Shown here: piece after piece, positions 17,069-26,376 of the stretch | How the letters are laid out: each line of letters begins with the position of its first letter | Position numbering within the stretch: the first letter of the stretch is position 1 | Translations under genes and position numbers: made by a program | NCBI GenBank assembly: GCA_964631125.1 | Contig: CAZVYN010000046.1 | Location: 1-33,395, forward strand | Direction of reading: 5' to 3' | Origin: CAZVYN01 sp964631125 | GTDB taxonomy: Bacteria; Eisenbacteria; RBG-16-71-46; CAIMUX01 | DNA length: 33,395 nucleotides | Notes under the pieces: model-generated | The model's database searches: none | What the model was told of the DNA's origin: nothing | Seen by the model: the letters and a program-made list of their open reading frames with translations, nothing else

Positions 17069-17983
17069 ATGTCGCACTTCCTCGAGTTTTCGGGATCCGA
17101 CCGCCGGACGGTGCGCGCGAACTGGCATGTCGCGCTGAGTGAACGCGCACAGCTCGAGGGGCCGACCGCGGAGGGACTGCCCGATTCCGCGCTCCCTCCG
17201 CCGTCCGCGAATGACGCGCACGCCCCGTGGGTCGTCGTCTGCCACGGCTTCAAGGGATTCCGAGCGTGGGGCTTTTTCCCTTGGCTCTGCGATCAGCTCG
17301 CGCAGGCCGGCTTCCATGCGCTGCGGATCGACTTCTCGCACAACGGCGTCGAGGAAACCGACTTCGACCGCCTCGATCTCTTCGCGATCGATACGCCGAG
17401 TCGACATCAAGAGGATCTGCAGGCGGTCTTGGCCGAGGTCGATCGCATGTGCCGCGCCGATGGCGCCCCCGCGGCCGACGCTGCGGGCGCCGCAGCGCCC
17501 GGTCCCCGCATCGCGCTCGTGGGCCACAGCCGCGGCGGCGCCGACGCGCTCCTCTGCGCCGCGCGCAACCCGCGGGTGAAGGCAGTGGTCACCCTGGCCG
17601 CGACCGCCGACTTGAGCCGCGGCTTCGATCTCTCCGAAGAAACACTCCGTCGGGTGGGCCACATCCCCGTCCCGAATGCGCGCACCGGACAGACCATGCC
17701 GGTTACGCGGCTCTTCGTCGACGACTCCGCTCGGCATGATGTCGTCGCGGCCGCGCGCGCGCTGGCTGGCCGACCGCTCTTGCTCATCCATGGAAGTGAC
17801 GACGAGGCGGTTCCGGTCGAGGATGCGCATCGGCTGGCGGCGGCGCATGGCGCGGCCGAGCTCTTGGTGATCGATCACGCTCGCCACACCTTCGGCGGCG
17901 TGCATCCATTCGCCGGACCGACGAACGCCCTGGACACACTCGCCGACCGCATGATCGCCTTCCTCGGGCGAACGCTGGGCTGA
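17069..17983 (+). CDS. Alpha/beta hydrolase (dienelactone hydrolase-like)
   Basis: 304 residues. The ATG follows the nucleotidyltransferase stop by 15 bases and lacks a strong ribosome site. The fold is clear: VVVCHGFKGFRAWGFFP (oxyanion loop), the nucleophile elbow GHSRGG with Ser154, the acid strand LLLIHGSDDEAVP and a late His in DHARHTFGG. No signal peptide, so cytosolic. The family hydrolyses esters or other small acyl compounds; the substrate cannot be told. An Ala/Pro-rich insertion near residues 130-147 has the look of a surface loop. Confidence 0.85.
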   Translation: MSHFLEFSGSDRRTVRANWHVALSERAQLEGPTAEGLPDSALPPPSANDAHAPWVVVCHGFKGFRAWGFFPWLCDQLAQAGFHALRIDFSHNGVEETDFDRLDLFAIDTPSRHQEDLQAVLAEVDRMCRADGAPAADAAGAAAPGPRIALVGHSRGGADALLCAARNPRVKAVVTLAATADLSRGFDLSEETLRRVGHIPVPNARTGQTMPVTRLFVDDSARHDVVAAARALAGRPLLLIHGSDDEAVPVEDAHRLAAAHGAAELLVIDHARHTFGGVHPFAGPTNALDTLADRMIAFLGRTLG

Positions 17984-18030
17984 GCGACGCGAAGCACGGA
18001 CACGAGAGGAACAGGCTCACGGGAGGATCG

Positions 18031-19401
<1,371 letters not shown>

Positions 19402-19435
19402 GATCTCGTTCCCGGCCGGCAGCGCGAGGCGGTCG

Positions 19436-19933
19436 ATGACGGTCGATTGGGGCTCGGTCTTCGCGTTCCGCGAGTCCTGGCTCGAGCTGTTCCTGCGCGG
19501 GACCGCGATCTACTTCGGGCTGATCGTGATCGTGCGCGTCCTCGCCAAGCGCCATCTCGGCGCCCTGACGGTCCCCGATCTCCTCGTCGTCGTGCTCTTG
19601 GCCGACGCCGCGCAAAACGGAATGTCCGGCAACCATAGCTCCGTCTCGGAGGGGCTGTTCCTCTGCGCCGTGATCGTCGGATGGAGTCGAGGCGTCGATC
19701 TGCTCGCTTATCGCTTCGGGTTCATCCGAAGGCTGGTCGAGTCCCCCCCGCTTCCACTGGTCGACAACGGAAAGCTGAACCGGCGAAACCTGCGCGCTGC
19801 TTACCTGACCGAGGACGAACTGCTCGCCCAGATCCGCGAACAAGGGGTCGACGGGCTTTCAGGCGTGAGACGGGCCTGGCTCGAATCGGACGGAAACATC
19901 AGCATCATTCCGAGCGAATCGCGCCGCCCTTGA
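19436..19933 (+). CDS. YetF-type (DUF421) membrane protein
   Basis: 165 residues with GAGGCGG before the ATG. Three predicted membrane helices lie in the first 95 residues, for example IYFGLIVIVRVLAKRHLG and LFLCAVIVGWSRGVDLLAYR. After PLPLVDNGKLNRRNLRAAYL comes the cytosolic domain with LTEDELLAQIREQGVDGLSG. These are the hallmarks of DUF421/YetF proteins, whose function is not settled. Length is typical of the shorter members. It lies 34 bases after fumC and could share its transcript. Confidence 0.88.
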   Translation: MTVDWGSVFAFRESWLELFLRGTAIYFGLIVIVRVLAKRHLGALTVPDLLVVVLLADAAQNGMSGNHSSVSEGLFLCAVIVGWSRGVDLLAYRFGFIRRLVESPPLPLVDNGKLNRRNLRAAYLTEDELLAQIREQGVDGLSGVRRAWLESDGNISIIPSESRRP

Positions 19934-19955
19934 GGCCCGATCGAACTCTGGTCGC

Positions 19956-21146
19956 TCAGTTCCCGATCCGTGCGACGCCGCCCGTCGCTGTCATCCGCAT
20001 CGGCTTTGTGAGGAGCAGATTCTCTGGGTAGGCGCCGGCCTGGATCCTCATCTCCGACCGCGGGAAGATCACGCCGTGGGCCGCGGCCACCGTTCGGAAT
20101 GGGCAGGACGGCTCGCCCGGCGAACACGGGCTGTTCCGATCGACGCGCCAGACGTTCGTGTAGTGGTAGAGTTCCACGTCATCGAAGGCCTCGTTGTCCA
20201 GCATGAACACGTGGAGCTGGCCGCTGATGTTGGGGGCGCGACCGTCGTCGAGATCCCACACGGTGAGTCCTTCGGGTTCCCCGTCCCAGACCGTCGAGTA
20301 GTCATAGTTGAAGTAGCCGTATCCGTTCGTGGAGTGGGCCACCCGGCGCCAGGTCGTCGTGTCCATGACGTGGATGCCTTCGCTGACCATCTCCTGGTCA
20401 TCGTCGTCGTGGTAGCCGCTCAGGAGATAGAGCAGCTTGCTGCCTGGGGCGAACTCGCCACCCTGCATGGTTCCGAGATCGAGCAGATTCGTCCCGCTCT
20501 CGTCGTAGATCGGGATCTCATCCAGCATGGTGATCGCCAGCTCATCGTCGTTCACGAGCCGGTCCCAATCGACGGAGTAGCGGAAGACGGAGCTCGCTCG
20601 CTGGCGGGACGAGTAGAGGAACCCGGCGTCATCGACGGCGCACCAACCGGCGTCGAACACCTGGGGAGGGAGGATGGCGTGGCTGATGTAGGCCAGATCG
20701 TAGGTGCGAAAAGCGGCGACGGCCCCGGGGAGTCCAGCCTGGTCGTTCTCGATGGGAACGAGCAAGAAAGTGCGGTTCTCGTAGCTGAAGGTCACCGGAT
20801 CGCCGAAGTGTCGGTATCCAGGATCGTAGATTTCTGGGTAGGCTTCGATGCTGTTCCGAAGGACGCCGGGGTCGTCGTCTTCGACCGACCCGAGCGCATA
20901 GTGAACGGGGATCTTCCAGAGATCCTCGGTCTGGGTGATGAACCAGTTGTCCTGGTCGTGACCGATGCCCTGCACGTCCTGGTCGTAGGGCGGGTTCCCG
21001 CTGGGGTAGTCGAACCCGGCCCGGTAGAGGCAGTACGCCTGGTAGTCATCCTCGGCGGCCCGCGCCTCCGCGCAGCATCCCGCGACGACGCCAACGACGA
21101 CGAGCAGGGGGTAGAGGATGCGATTTCTCTGCGACAAGGCACTCAC
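19956..21146 (-). CDS. Exported protein of unknown function, beta-propeller-like
   Basis: 396 residues from the GTG at 21146, chosen because GGAGGG lies about eight bases upstream; another in-frame GTG at 21182 has no such site. The N-terminus (RILYPLLVVVGVVAGCCAEA) is a signal peptide with a Cys pair that may serve as a lipobox. The body is rich in aromatic and acidic residues and strand-like repeats (GLTVWDLDDG, GIHVMDTTTWRRVAHSTNG) suggestive of a propeller. The end, RTVAAAHGVIFPRSEMRIQAG followed by YPENLLL, resembles the start of a right-handed beta-helix of the pectate-lyase type. The closing MRMTATGG fits that too, but only one turn is left. Family not recognised. Confidence 0.75.
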   Translation of the reverse strand: MSALSQRNRILYPLLVVVGVVAGCCAEARAAEDDYQAYCLYRAGFDYPSGNPPYDQDVQGIGHDQDNWFITQTEDLWKIPVHYALGSVEDDDPGVLRNSIEAYPEIYDPGYRHFGDPVTFSYENRTFLLVPIENDQAGLPGAVAAFRTYDLAYISHAILPPQVFDAGWCAVDDAGFLYSSRQRASSVFRYSVDWDRLVNDDELAITMLDEIPIYDESGTNLLDLGTMQGGEFAPGSKLLYLLSGYHDDDDQEMVSEGIHVMDTTTWRRVAHSTNGYGYFNYDYSTVWDGEPEGLTVWDLDDGRAPNISGQLHVFMLDNEAFDDVELYHYTNVWRVDRNSPCSPGEPSCPFRTVAAAHGVIFPRSEMRIQAGAYPENLLLTKPMRMTATGGVARIGN

Positions 21147-21178
21147 GGTGACGCCCTCCGTTGCTGGCCGGATACTCT

Positions 21179-21360
21179 TCACTGCAGGTTCACGAGGACC
21201 AGGACGAGGCTGCTTCCCTCTGCCAGCTCTTCCATCGCCTTACCGATGATCGCGCCATGGGCGCGCGCCGGATCCGAGGCGCCCCTCGCGAACCCCGGCG
21301 CGTCGGAGGTCGTCAAGAGATCGCCGGGCCGGATCGAGCCGCCGCTCGGGCCGCCGCATG
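21179..21360 (-). pseudogene. C-terminal remnant of a large exported protein (GDLLTTS-type tail)
   Basis: The reading frame from about 21360 down to TGA at 21179 encodes GSIRPGDLLTTSDAPGFARG, then RAHGAIIGKAMEEL and a final LVLVLVNLQ. That is the typical last 60 residues of large repetitive surface or tail-fibre-like proteins (pattern GDLLTTS-xPGxAx, GxxIGKAL, VLVxLQ). Upstream the frame turns to low-quality sequence (the whole open frame is 78 residues up to 21415) and no larger body exists, as a methyltransferase gene ends at 21458. It is therefore a gene remnant. A short independent protein is unlikely because the fold lacks its core. Confidence 0.6.
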
Positions 21361-21457
21361 CTCCCTCGCTTTCTGGCTGTCGATGGATGAACAACTGACG
21401 GGGCCAAAAGCGCACAGGGGATCCGCGTGGATCGCCCCGGGTGGCGCGAAGTCGGGA

Positions 21458-22081
21458 TCAGGTTCGTGAGTGATCCGGGCCGGCACTCGCCACGACGTCG
21501 TAGCAATGAAACCGCTGCATCCCGTCGAATGCCGTCGGTCGATCCTGGTCGCGCTCGACGATCTGGAACGAGAGCGGCGGCAACCACTGCTCGAGTTGCT
21601 CGCGCGTCACGATGGAGATCTCCGAGCGACCTGCCCAGGCGTGACGCGGACCGTAGAAATCGGCCGCGAAGACTCCGTCCTTTCGTAGCGCCTGCTTGAT
21701 ACGCCCGATCAGCGGCGGCAGATCGACGTGCGGACAGAACGGCAGGCTCAGGCTCGCCCAGACCAGGTCGCACTCCGGGAGCGTGACTTCGGAGAACGAC
21801 GCGGCCTGGGTCGTGAGACGCTCGCGCGCCTCCACCGGAACGCGCTCGGTCACGACGCGAAGCGCCGACTCCTGGGCGTCGACCGCGAGTCCCGGCGCGC
21901 GCCCCTCCGACCGCCACATCTCGAGCAGCGCACGCAGCGCGAGCCGCGGTTCGCGCCTCCCGGACTTCTCGTAGTACTCATCCCAACGCGACAGCCAGTC
22001 CGCCGGAGGAGGCGAGTCAGGCGAGTCAGGCGAGTCGGGCGAGTCGTTCGCTTCAGGCGCCATGACGACCGGCCACTTCAT
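21458..22081 (-). CDS. Class I methyltransferase lacking SAM motif I
   Basis: 207 residues from the ATG at 22081; a second ATG at 22063 is also possible and neither has a good ribosome site. The scaffold is that of small SAM-dependent methyltransferases of the TehB-like group: WLSRWDEYYEKS, ALRALLEMW, then the acidic post-I end at AVDAQESALRVV, CDLVWASLSLPFCPH (motif IV region) and IKQALRKDGVFAADFYGPRH. Between GRAPGL and AVDAQES the expected glycine-rich motif I (AVDLGCGxGRD plus about 15 residues) is missing with the frame intact. The start region carries a four-copy 9-bp tandem repeat encoding SPD triplets. It overlaps the decarboxylase stop. Probably inactive or altered in SAM binding. 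Confidence 0.75.
   Translation of the reverse strand: MKWPVVMAPEANDSPDSPDSPDSPPPADWLSRWDEYYEKSGRREPRLALRALLEMWRSEGRAPGLAVDAQESALRVVTERVPVEARERLTTQAASFSEVTLPECDLVWASLSLPFCPHVDLPPLIGRIKQALRKDGVFAADFYGPRHAWAGRSEISIVTREQLEQWLPPLSFQIVERDQDRPTAFDGMQRFHCYDVVASAGPDHSRT
22011..22046. repeat. 9-bp tandem repeat, four copies
   Basis: Four head-to-tail copies of GGCGAGTCA/G. They lie in the methyltransferase N-terminus and encode repeated Ser-Pro-Asp on the minus strand. A multiple of three keeps the frame, so copy number can vary without breaking the gene. Confidence 0.9.
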
Positions 22082-23417
22082 CCGCCGCGCGGCGTAGACG
22101 GAGGGTGATCTCGTCCATCCATTCGCGATGCTCGGGCTTCATGACGCAGGCGCGCAGACAGACAACGGCCGACTCGTCCCACGTCTCGATCGCTCCACAA
22201 GACTCCACCATCGCGCGCGGGAACGTCGCGACCGCCAGATGCAAGTCGTGCTCGGCCGCCGCATCGAAGATGTCGTAGGCGAGACCGGAGGACTCCGACG
22301 CGCTCTTCGCGCGCACCGCCCAGACGACGATGTCGAGTTCAGGCGCGAAGATCGGCGCGAAGCGGTCGCCGAAGTCGGCGACGAGCCTGGCGTGCAGTTC
22401 GAGCGCGCCCGCGCGCCCCGCTTCCAGCATCTGGGCGAACTCTCCGCCGTAGACCAGCGGCAGCATCTCCATGGTCGTCCAGAGCGCGACCGCCGCGGCC
22501 CCGGGGCGAGAGCACTCCAGAGAGATCTCGCCCAAGTGCAACTCCTCCGAACTGAAGTAGGTGTAGGGGGAGTCGTGCTTGTACAAGCGACCGACCGCCG
22601 GATCGCGGAAGAGTACACACCCGCACCCATACGGCTGGAGCCCGTGCTTGTGCGGATCGATCACGATCGAATCGACATCCGACATCGCCTCGAAAGCGCG
22701 CCGCGTGGCGGGCTCCAAGTTCGACGCCAACGAGAAGTACCCGCCGTACGCAGCATCGGCATGTACTCGCGCGCCGGTGCGGCGTGCGAGCTCTAGTATT
22801 TCCGGTAAGGGATCCACCACCCCCGCCGCCGTCGTCCCCATCGTCGCGACCACCGTCCCGACCAACCCCTCTCCCAGCGTCTGCTCGAGCGCCTTCAAGT
22901 CCATTCTCCCGGATGCGTCCACCGCGATCGACTTGTACGGCATGTCCAAGACCGCCGAGAGCCGCGCGTGCGTGTAGTGCGCCTGCGTCGAGGCAGCGAC
23001 GGCGAGCGCGGGGCGGAGCTCGCGCGCGATCCAGAGCGCTTCGAAGTTCGCCATCGTCCCGCCGCCGCAGAGATGCCCGAGATGTGTCTCCCAGCCGAAC
23101 ATGCGCGCGATCCCCGCCACCGCTTCTTTCTCCATCGCGGAGCTGGCGCGACCGCCGTCGAGCGCGTGATTGTTCGGATTGAGCGACATGGCGAGTGCGT
23201 AGGCGAGCCGAGCCACAGGATGCGGAGGCTTCAGCATCTGCCCGATGTAGAGCGGATGGTGGTACGGATAGTTGTCGTGCAGCCGCTCGGCGGCGGCCAG
23301 CAACACCGCGCGCATACGCTTCACATCGCCGTCCCCTTCGTCGAGTCCCTCGAATCCGGCTTCGAGCGCGCGGAACGCCTCGGCCAAGAGCTTCAGTTGT
23401 GCTTTCGTGTCGATCAC
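22053..23417 (-). CDS. PLP-dependent group II decarboxylase
   Basis: 454 residues from a GTG at 23417 that overlaps the stop of the EamA gene (GTGA) and has GGAGA upstream. It removes the carboxyl group from an amino acid by a pyridoxal-phosphate mechanism. The Lys that binds the cofactor is Lys257 in DPHKHGLQPYG. Also present are LTTGGTMAN-like HLCGGGTMANFEALWIAR, MGTTAAGVVDPL, and the Asp in VHADAAYGGYF that pairs with the pyridine ring. Length and layout fit the tyrosine/aspartate/glutamate decarboxylase superfamily. Which amino acid is used cannot be told. The adjacent EamA transporter might export the amine product (inference). Confidence 0.88.
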   Translation of the reverse strand: MIDTKAQLKLLAEAFRALEAGFEGLDEGDGDVKRMRAVLLAAAERLHDNYPYHHPLYIGQMLKPPHPVARLAYALAMSLNPNNHALDGGRASSAMEKEAVAGIARMFGWETHLGHLCGGGTMANFEALWIARELRPALAVAASTQAHYTHARLSAVLDMPYKSIAVDASGRMDLKALEQTLGEGLVGTVVATMGTTAAGVVDPLPEILELARRTGARVHADAAYGGYFSLASNLEPATRRAFEAMSDVDSIVIDPHKHGLQPYGCGCVLFRDPAVGRLYKHDSPYTYFSSEELHLGEISLECSRPGAAAVALWTTMEMLPLVYGGEFAQMLEAGRAGALELHARLVADFGDRFAPIFAPELDIVVWAVRAKSASESSGLAYDIFDAAAEHDLHLAVATFPRAMVESCGAIETWDESAVVCLRACVMKPEHREWMDEITLRLRRAADEVAGRHGA

Positions 23418-24367
23418 GACGTCTCCGATCGATCGGGCCAGGGAAATCGCTCCGCGACCGCGCGCTTCTCTCCCTCGACCGAGAGCAAGACGCCGATCGT
23501 GATCAGGACCCCCCCCGCGATCGTGAACCGCGTGATCTCCTCGTGCAGCACGAGCCATCCGAGGAGCGCGCCGACCAACGGCTGGATGTTCACATAGACC
23601 GCGATCTGCGTGGCGTCCAGGTGCTTCATCGCCCGATTCCACCAGTAGTAGCTCAGCAACGAAACGAAGACGCCCAAGTAGAGGACCCAGAGCATCGCGG
23701 GCCAGAACGTCTCGGCCCGGAGCGGAAAGTTACGCAGTTCGAACGGCGTCAGGATGAGGAATCCGATCCCCGCGAAGCCGTTGACGAGCGCCGTGACCTG
23801 CAATGACGAGTGTCGCGTCAGCACGCGCTTACCCACGACTGAGTAGGCCGCGAAGCAGAGTCCCGCCGCGATCAGGAGCAAGTCGCCCCACAGATGCTCG
23901 GAGTAGACCGCCGTGACGAAGGGGATGCCGTTAGACGCGATCACCGTCGCGCCGCAGAGCGCGGCGCCGAACGCGCCGAGGGTCCAGGCGCTCAACTTCT
24001 CGCGCAGGAAAGCGACCGAGAGCAGCAAGATGAAGACCGGCTCCACCCCGATGAAGAGCGCGCCGTTGGTCGCCGAGGAGAAGTGGATTCCCCACATGCT
24101 CAGGTAGATCGCGGCCCCCAGCCCGATCAGCGACATGACCGCGATCGCGCGAAGATCGGCCCGGTCGAAGCTCTTCCCGAGTTCGCCCCGCTGTTTCTCG
24201 CGCCAGAGAAATGGCGCCAGCACGGTGAGGCAGACGATCACCCGCAGGAGCAAGGTGAGCGCCGGGGGCATCCCCTCCATGGCCTTCTTCATGCCGAGAT
24301 ACGAGGTCGCGCCGACCACGTTCGCCAGCACGATGTAGAGGATGCCGGGGTTCACGCCGAGAGCCAT
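23414..24367 (-). CDS. EamA-family drug/metabolite transporter
   Basis: 317 residues. Ten hydrophobic helices form two EamA repeats, the first about residues 8-145 and the second about 155-300. Examples are ILYIVLANVVGATSYLGMKK with the first helix, and VLYLGVFVSLLSYYWWNRAM and QIAVYVNIQPLVGALLGW in the second repeat, all typical of RhaT/EamA exporters. It acts in the inner membrane; substrates of this family are amino acids, amines and other metabolites. Its stop overlaps the GTG of the decarboxylase, so the two are translated together. It is divergent from the acyl-CoA ligase gene, with only 32 bases between the starts. Confidence 0.9.
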   Translation of the reverse strand: MALGVNPGILYIVLANVVGATSYLGMKKAMEGMPPALTLLLRVIVCLTVLAPFLWREKQRGELGKSFDRADLRAIAVMSLIGLGAAIYLSMWGIHFSSATNGALFIGVEPVFILLLSVAFLREKLSAWTLGAFGAALCGATVIASNGIPFVTAVYSEHLWGDLLLIAAGLCFAAYSVVGKRVLTRHSSLQVTALVNGFAGIGFLILTPFELRNFPLRAETFWPAMLWVLYLGVFVSLLSYYWWNRAMKHLDATQIAVYVNIQPLVGALLGWLVLHEEITRFTIAGGVLITIGVLLSVEGEKRAVAERFPWPDRSETS

Positions 24368-24380
24368 GGCGCGGGAGTCT

Positions 24381-24390
24381 AGGATATCCT
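24381..24390. promoter_or_regulatory. 10-bp palindrome in the divergent 32-base gap
   Basis: AGGATATCCT is a perfect palindrome midway between the starts of the EamA gene (24367) and the acyl-CoA ligase gene (24400). The overlapping TAGGAT at 24380-24385 could be a -10-like element for the + strand. The gap is too short for two ordinary promoters, so at least one must lie inside a coding region or a mRNA begins close to its start codon. Confidence 0.3.
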
Positions 24391-24399
24391 CCGAAACGG

Positions 24400-26334
24400 A
24401 TGTCTTCTGAATTGCCCTCCGGTACGCCGCGCACGGCGCCGACCCTCGTCGAGATGCTCCGGCGAGCGGCCGCCCGTTTCGGCGACCGACCCGCCTACGC
24501 CATCCGACGCAGCCGTGAACAGTGGGATCCCCGCAGCTTCCACGCGCTCCACGAAGATGCGCTCGCGCTCGCGACCGCGCTCATCGACCTGGGACTCGAG
24601 CCGCAGCAGACGGTCGGACTGCTCTCCGAGAGCGCGTACGAGTGGCTCGTGGCTAGTTTCGGGATCGCCTTCGCCGGTGGACTCGACGTCCCTCGCGCGG
24701 TCGAGACGCCCGACGATAGCCTGATCGCGATCCTCACCCACGCTGAGGTCGAGCTCTGTTTCGCGCAGACCACCGCGCTCGCGCAACGCCTCGAACGATT
24801 GGCGGCCGCGTTGCCGCGGCTGCGGCAAGTGATCGTGATGGAGTCCGCGCCGCCGCCGCGACTCGATCTCGCCTCGCTCCTCGGACGAGGACGCGCACTC
24901 CGCGCGAACGGCGATCGCCGCGCCGAGGCGCGCGCCGCCCGCGTCCAGCCCTCGGATCTCGCCACGCTCATCTACACCTCGGGCACCACCGGTCGTCCCA
25001 AGGGAGTCGAGCTGACGCACGCCAACCTCACTTCGCAGCTCAGGTCGCTTCCGGTGGAGATCGGACCCGACGACCGGCTGCTCTCGATCCTTCCGGTCTG
25101 GCACGCCTACGAGAGGATCTTCCTGCTCGTCTCGATCAGCCACGGCGCCTGCACCTATGCCTCCAGCGTGCGCACCGTCTCCGACGATCTCACCGTCGTC
25201 CGGCCCACGTTCCTGGCTTCGGCGCCTCGCCTCTGGGAGTCGATCCATGCGCGGATCCAGAAGAAACTGGCCTCGGCGCCGGGGCTGCGACGCCGGCTCT
25301 TCGCGCTCGCCTACGGCGTCGCTCGACGCGCGTACAGCTCGCGGGAGTTCCTGCGAGGTCGCCATCTCGATCTCGAAGCACGCGGCCGCGTCCACCCAGC
25401 GCTGCTGGGAACGGGCCACGCCGTGCGCCTCGCACTCCTCGCCCTTCCGTGGTGGATTCTCGATCGCCTCATCCTGCGCAAGGTGCGGGCGATTCTCGGC
25501 GGCCGGTTCCGGGGGACCGTGTCGGGCGGCGGCGCGCTGCCGCGCCATGTCGACGTCTTCTTCAACACGGTCGGAATCCCCGTGCTGGAAGGATATGGAC
25601 TGACCGAAACCTCGCCCGTGCTCGCGGTGCGCACCTTCGATCAACTCGTCATCGGCACGGTGGGACCGATCTTCCCCGGAACCGAACTGCGCATCGTGGA
25701 GCCGGGCGGCGATTCGGTGCTCTATCCCGATCCCGAGCATCCTCGCGGCGGCCGCTCCAGGGTTGGCGAGATCGTCGTCAAAGGACCGCAGGTCATGCGC
25801 GGCTATCGCAACGATCCAGAGGCGACGCGCGCCGTCTTGCGCGACGGCTGGCTCCGCACCGGCGACCTTGGTTTGGTCACCGGGGACGGTTCACTGCGCA
25901 TCGTCGGGCGCCTGAAGGACACGATCGTGCTGCGCAACGGCGAGAGCGTCGAGCCGTCCCCGATCGAGGCCGTCCTCTCGGCCTCGCCGCTCATCGATCA
26001 GTGCATCTTGGTGGGACAGGACCAGCGCTTCGTGGCCGCGCTCGTGGTCGGCTCGCTGGAGGAGTTCGCCGCGCGCGGGATCGCGGCCGACTCGCACGCC
26101 GCGCTCGCCGCCGATCGAGCGGCCGCGCGCCTCATCGAGGAGGAGCTCACGCGCATCTTCTCCGGGCATTCCGGATTCCTCGCGCACGAGCGCCCTCGCA
26201 CGGCCCGCCTCCTGCCCGCCGCGTTCTCCGTCGGCGCCGAGCTGACGCCGACCTTCAAACTCCGCCGATCGGTCATCGCCGAGCTCTACCGCGACCTCGT
26301 CTCTGGGATCTACGAACGTGATCCGATAGGCTGA
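24400..26334 (+). CDS. Long-chain acyl-CoA ligase (AMP-forming)
   Basis: 644 residues. It activates a fatty acid to its adenylate and then to acyl-CoA. The P-loop-like motif YTSGTTGRPKG starts at residue 192. The adenine-binding GYGLTETSP begins at residue 398, GDLG is at about 488 and the hinge GRLKDTIVLRNGE follows. Length and motif spacing match the bacterial FadD/FAA1-like group of the ANL superfamily. No signal peptide or transmembrane segment, so cytosolic or membrane-associated. A weak start context (no clear ribosome site) is notable. The substrate chain length cannot be told. Confidence 0.93.
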   Translation: MSSELPSGTPRTAPTLVEMLRRAAARFGDRPAYAIRRSREQWDPRSFHALHEDALALATALIDLGLEPQQTVGLLSESAYEWLVASFGIAFAGGLDVPRAVETPDDSLIAILTHAEVELCFAQTTALAQRLERLAAALPRLRQVIVMESAPPPRLDLASLLGRGRALRANGDRRAEARAARVQPSDLATLIYTSGTTGRPKGVELTHANLTSQLRSLPVEIGPDDRLLSILPVWHAYERIFLLVSISHGACTYASSVRTVSDDLTVVRPTFLASAPRLWESIHARIQKKLASAPGLRRRLFALAYGVARRAYSSREFLRGRHLDLEARGRVHPALLGTGHAVRLALLALPWWILDRLILRKVRAILGGRFRGTVSGGGALPRHVDVFFNTVGIPVLEGYGLTETSPVLAVRTFDQLVIGTVGPIFPGTELRIVEPGGDSVLYPDPEHPRGGRSRVGEIVVKGPQVMRGYRNDPEATRAVLRDGWLRTGDLGLVTGDGSLRIVGRLKDTIVLRNGESVEPSPIEAVLSASPLIDQCILVGQDQRFVAALVVGSLEEFAARGIAADSHAALAADRAAARLIEEELTRIFSGHSGFLAHERPRTARLLPAAFSVGAELTPTFKLRRSVIAELYRDLVSGIYERDPIG

Positions 26335-26376
26335 TTCCCATTCGTTGTTCGACCCGAGATCGAGGAGAACGCATCG

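Noticed and set aside
20076..21398. A 440-codon plus-strand frame opposite the exported protein gene
   Set aside because: The minus-strand gene has a signal peptide, a ribosome site and balanced composition. The plus-strand frame is Val/Gly/Asp-rich and lacks a family.
24379..25740. A 453-codon minus-strand frame opposite the acyl-CoA ligase
   Set aside because: The ligase motifs are unmistakable on the plus strand.
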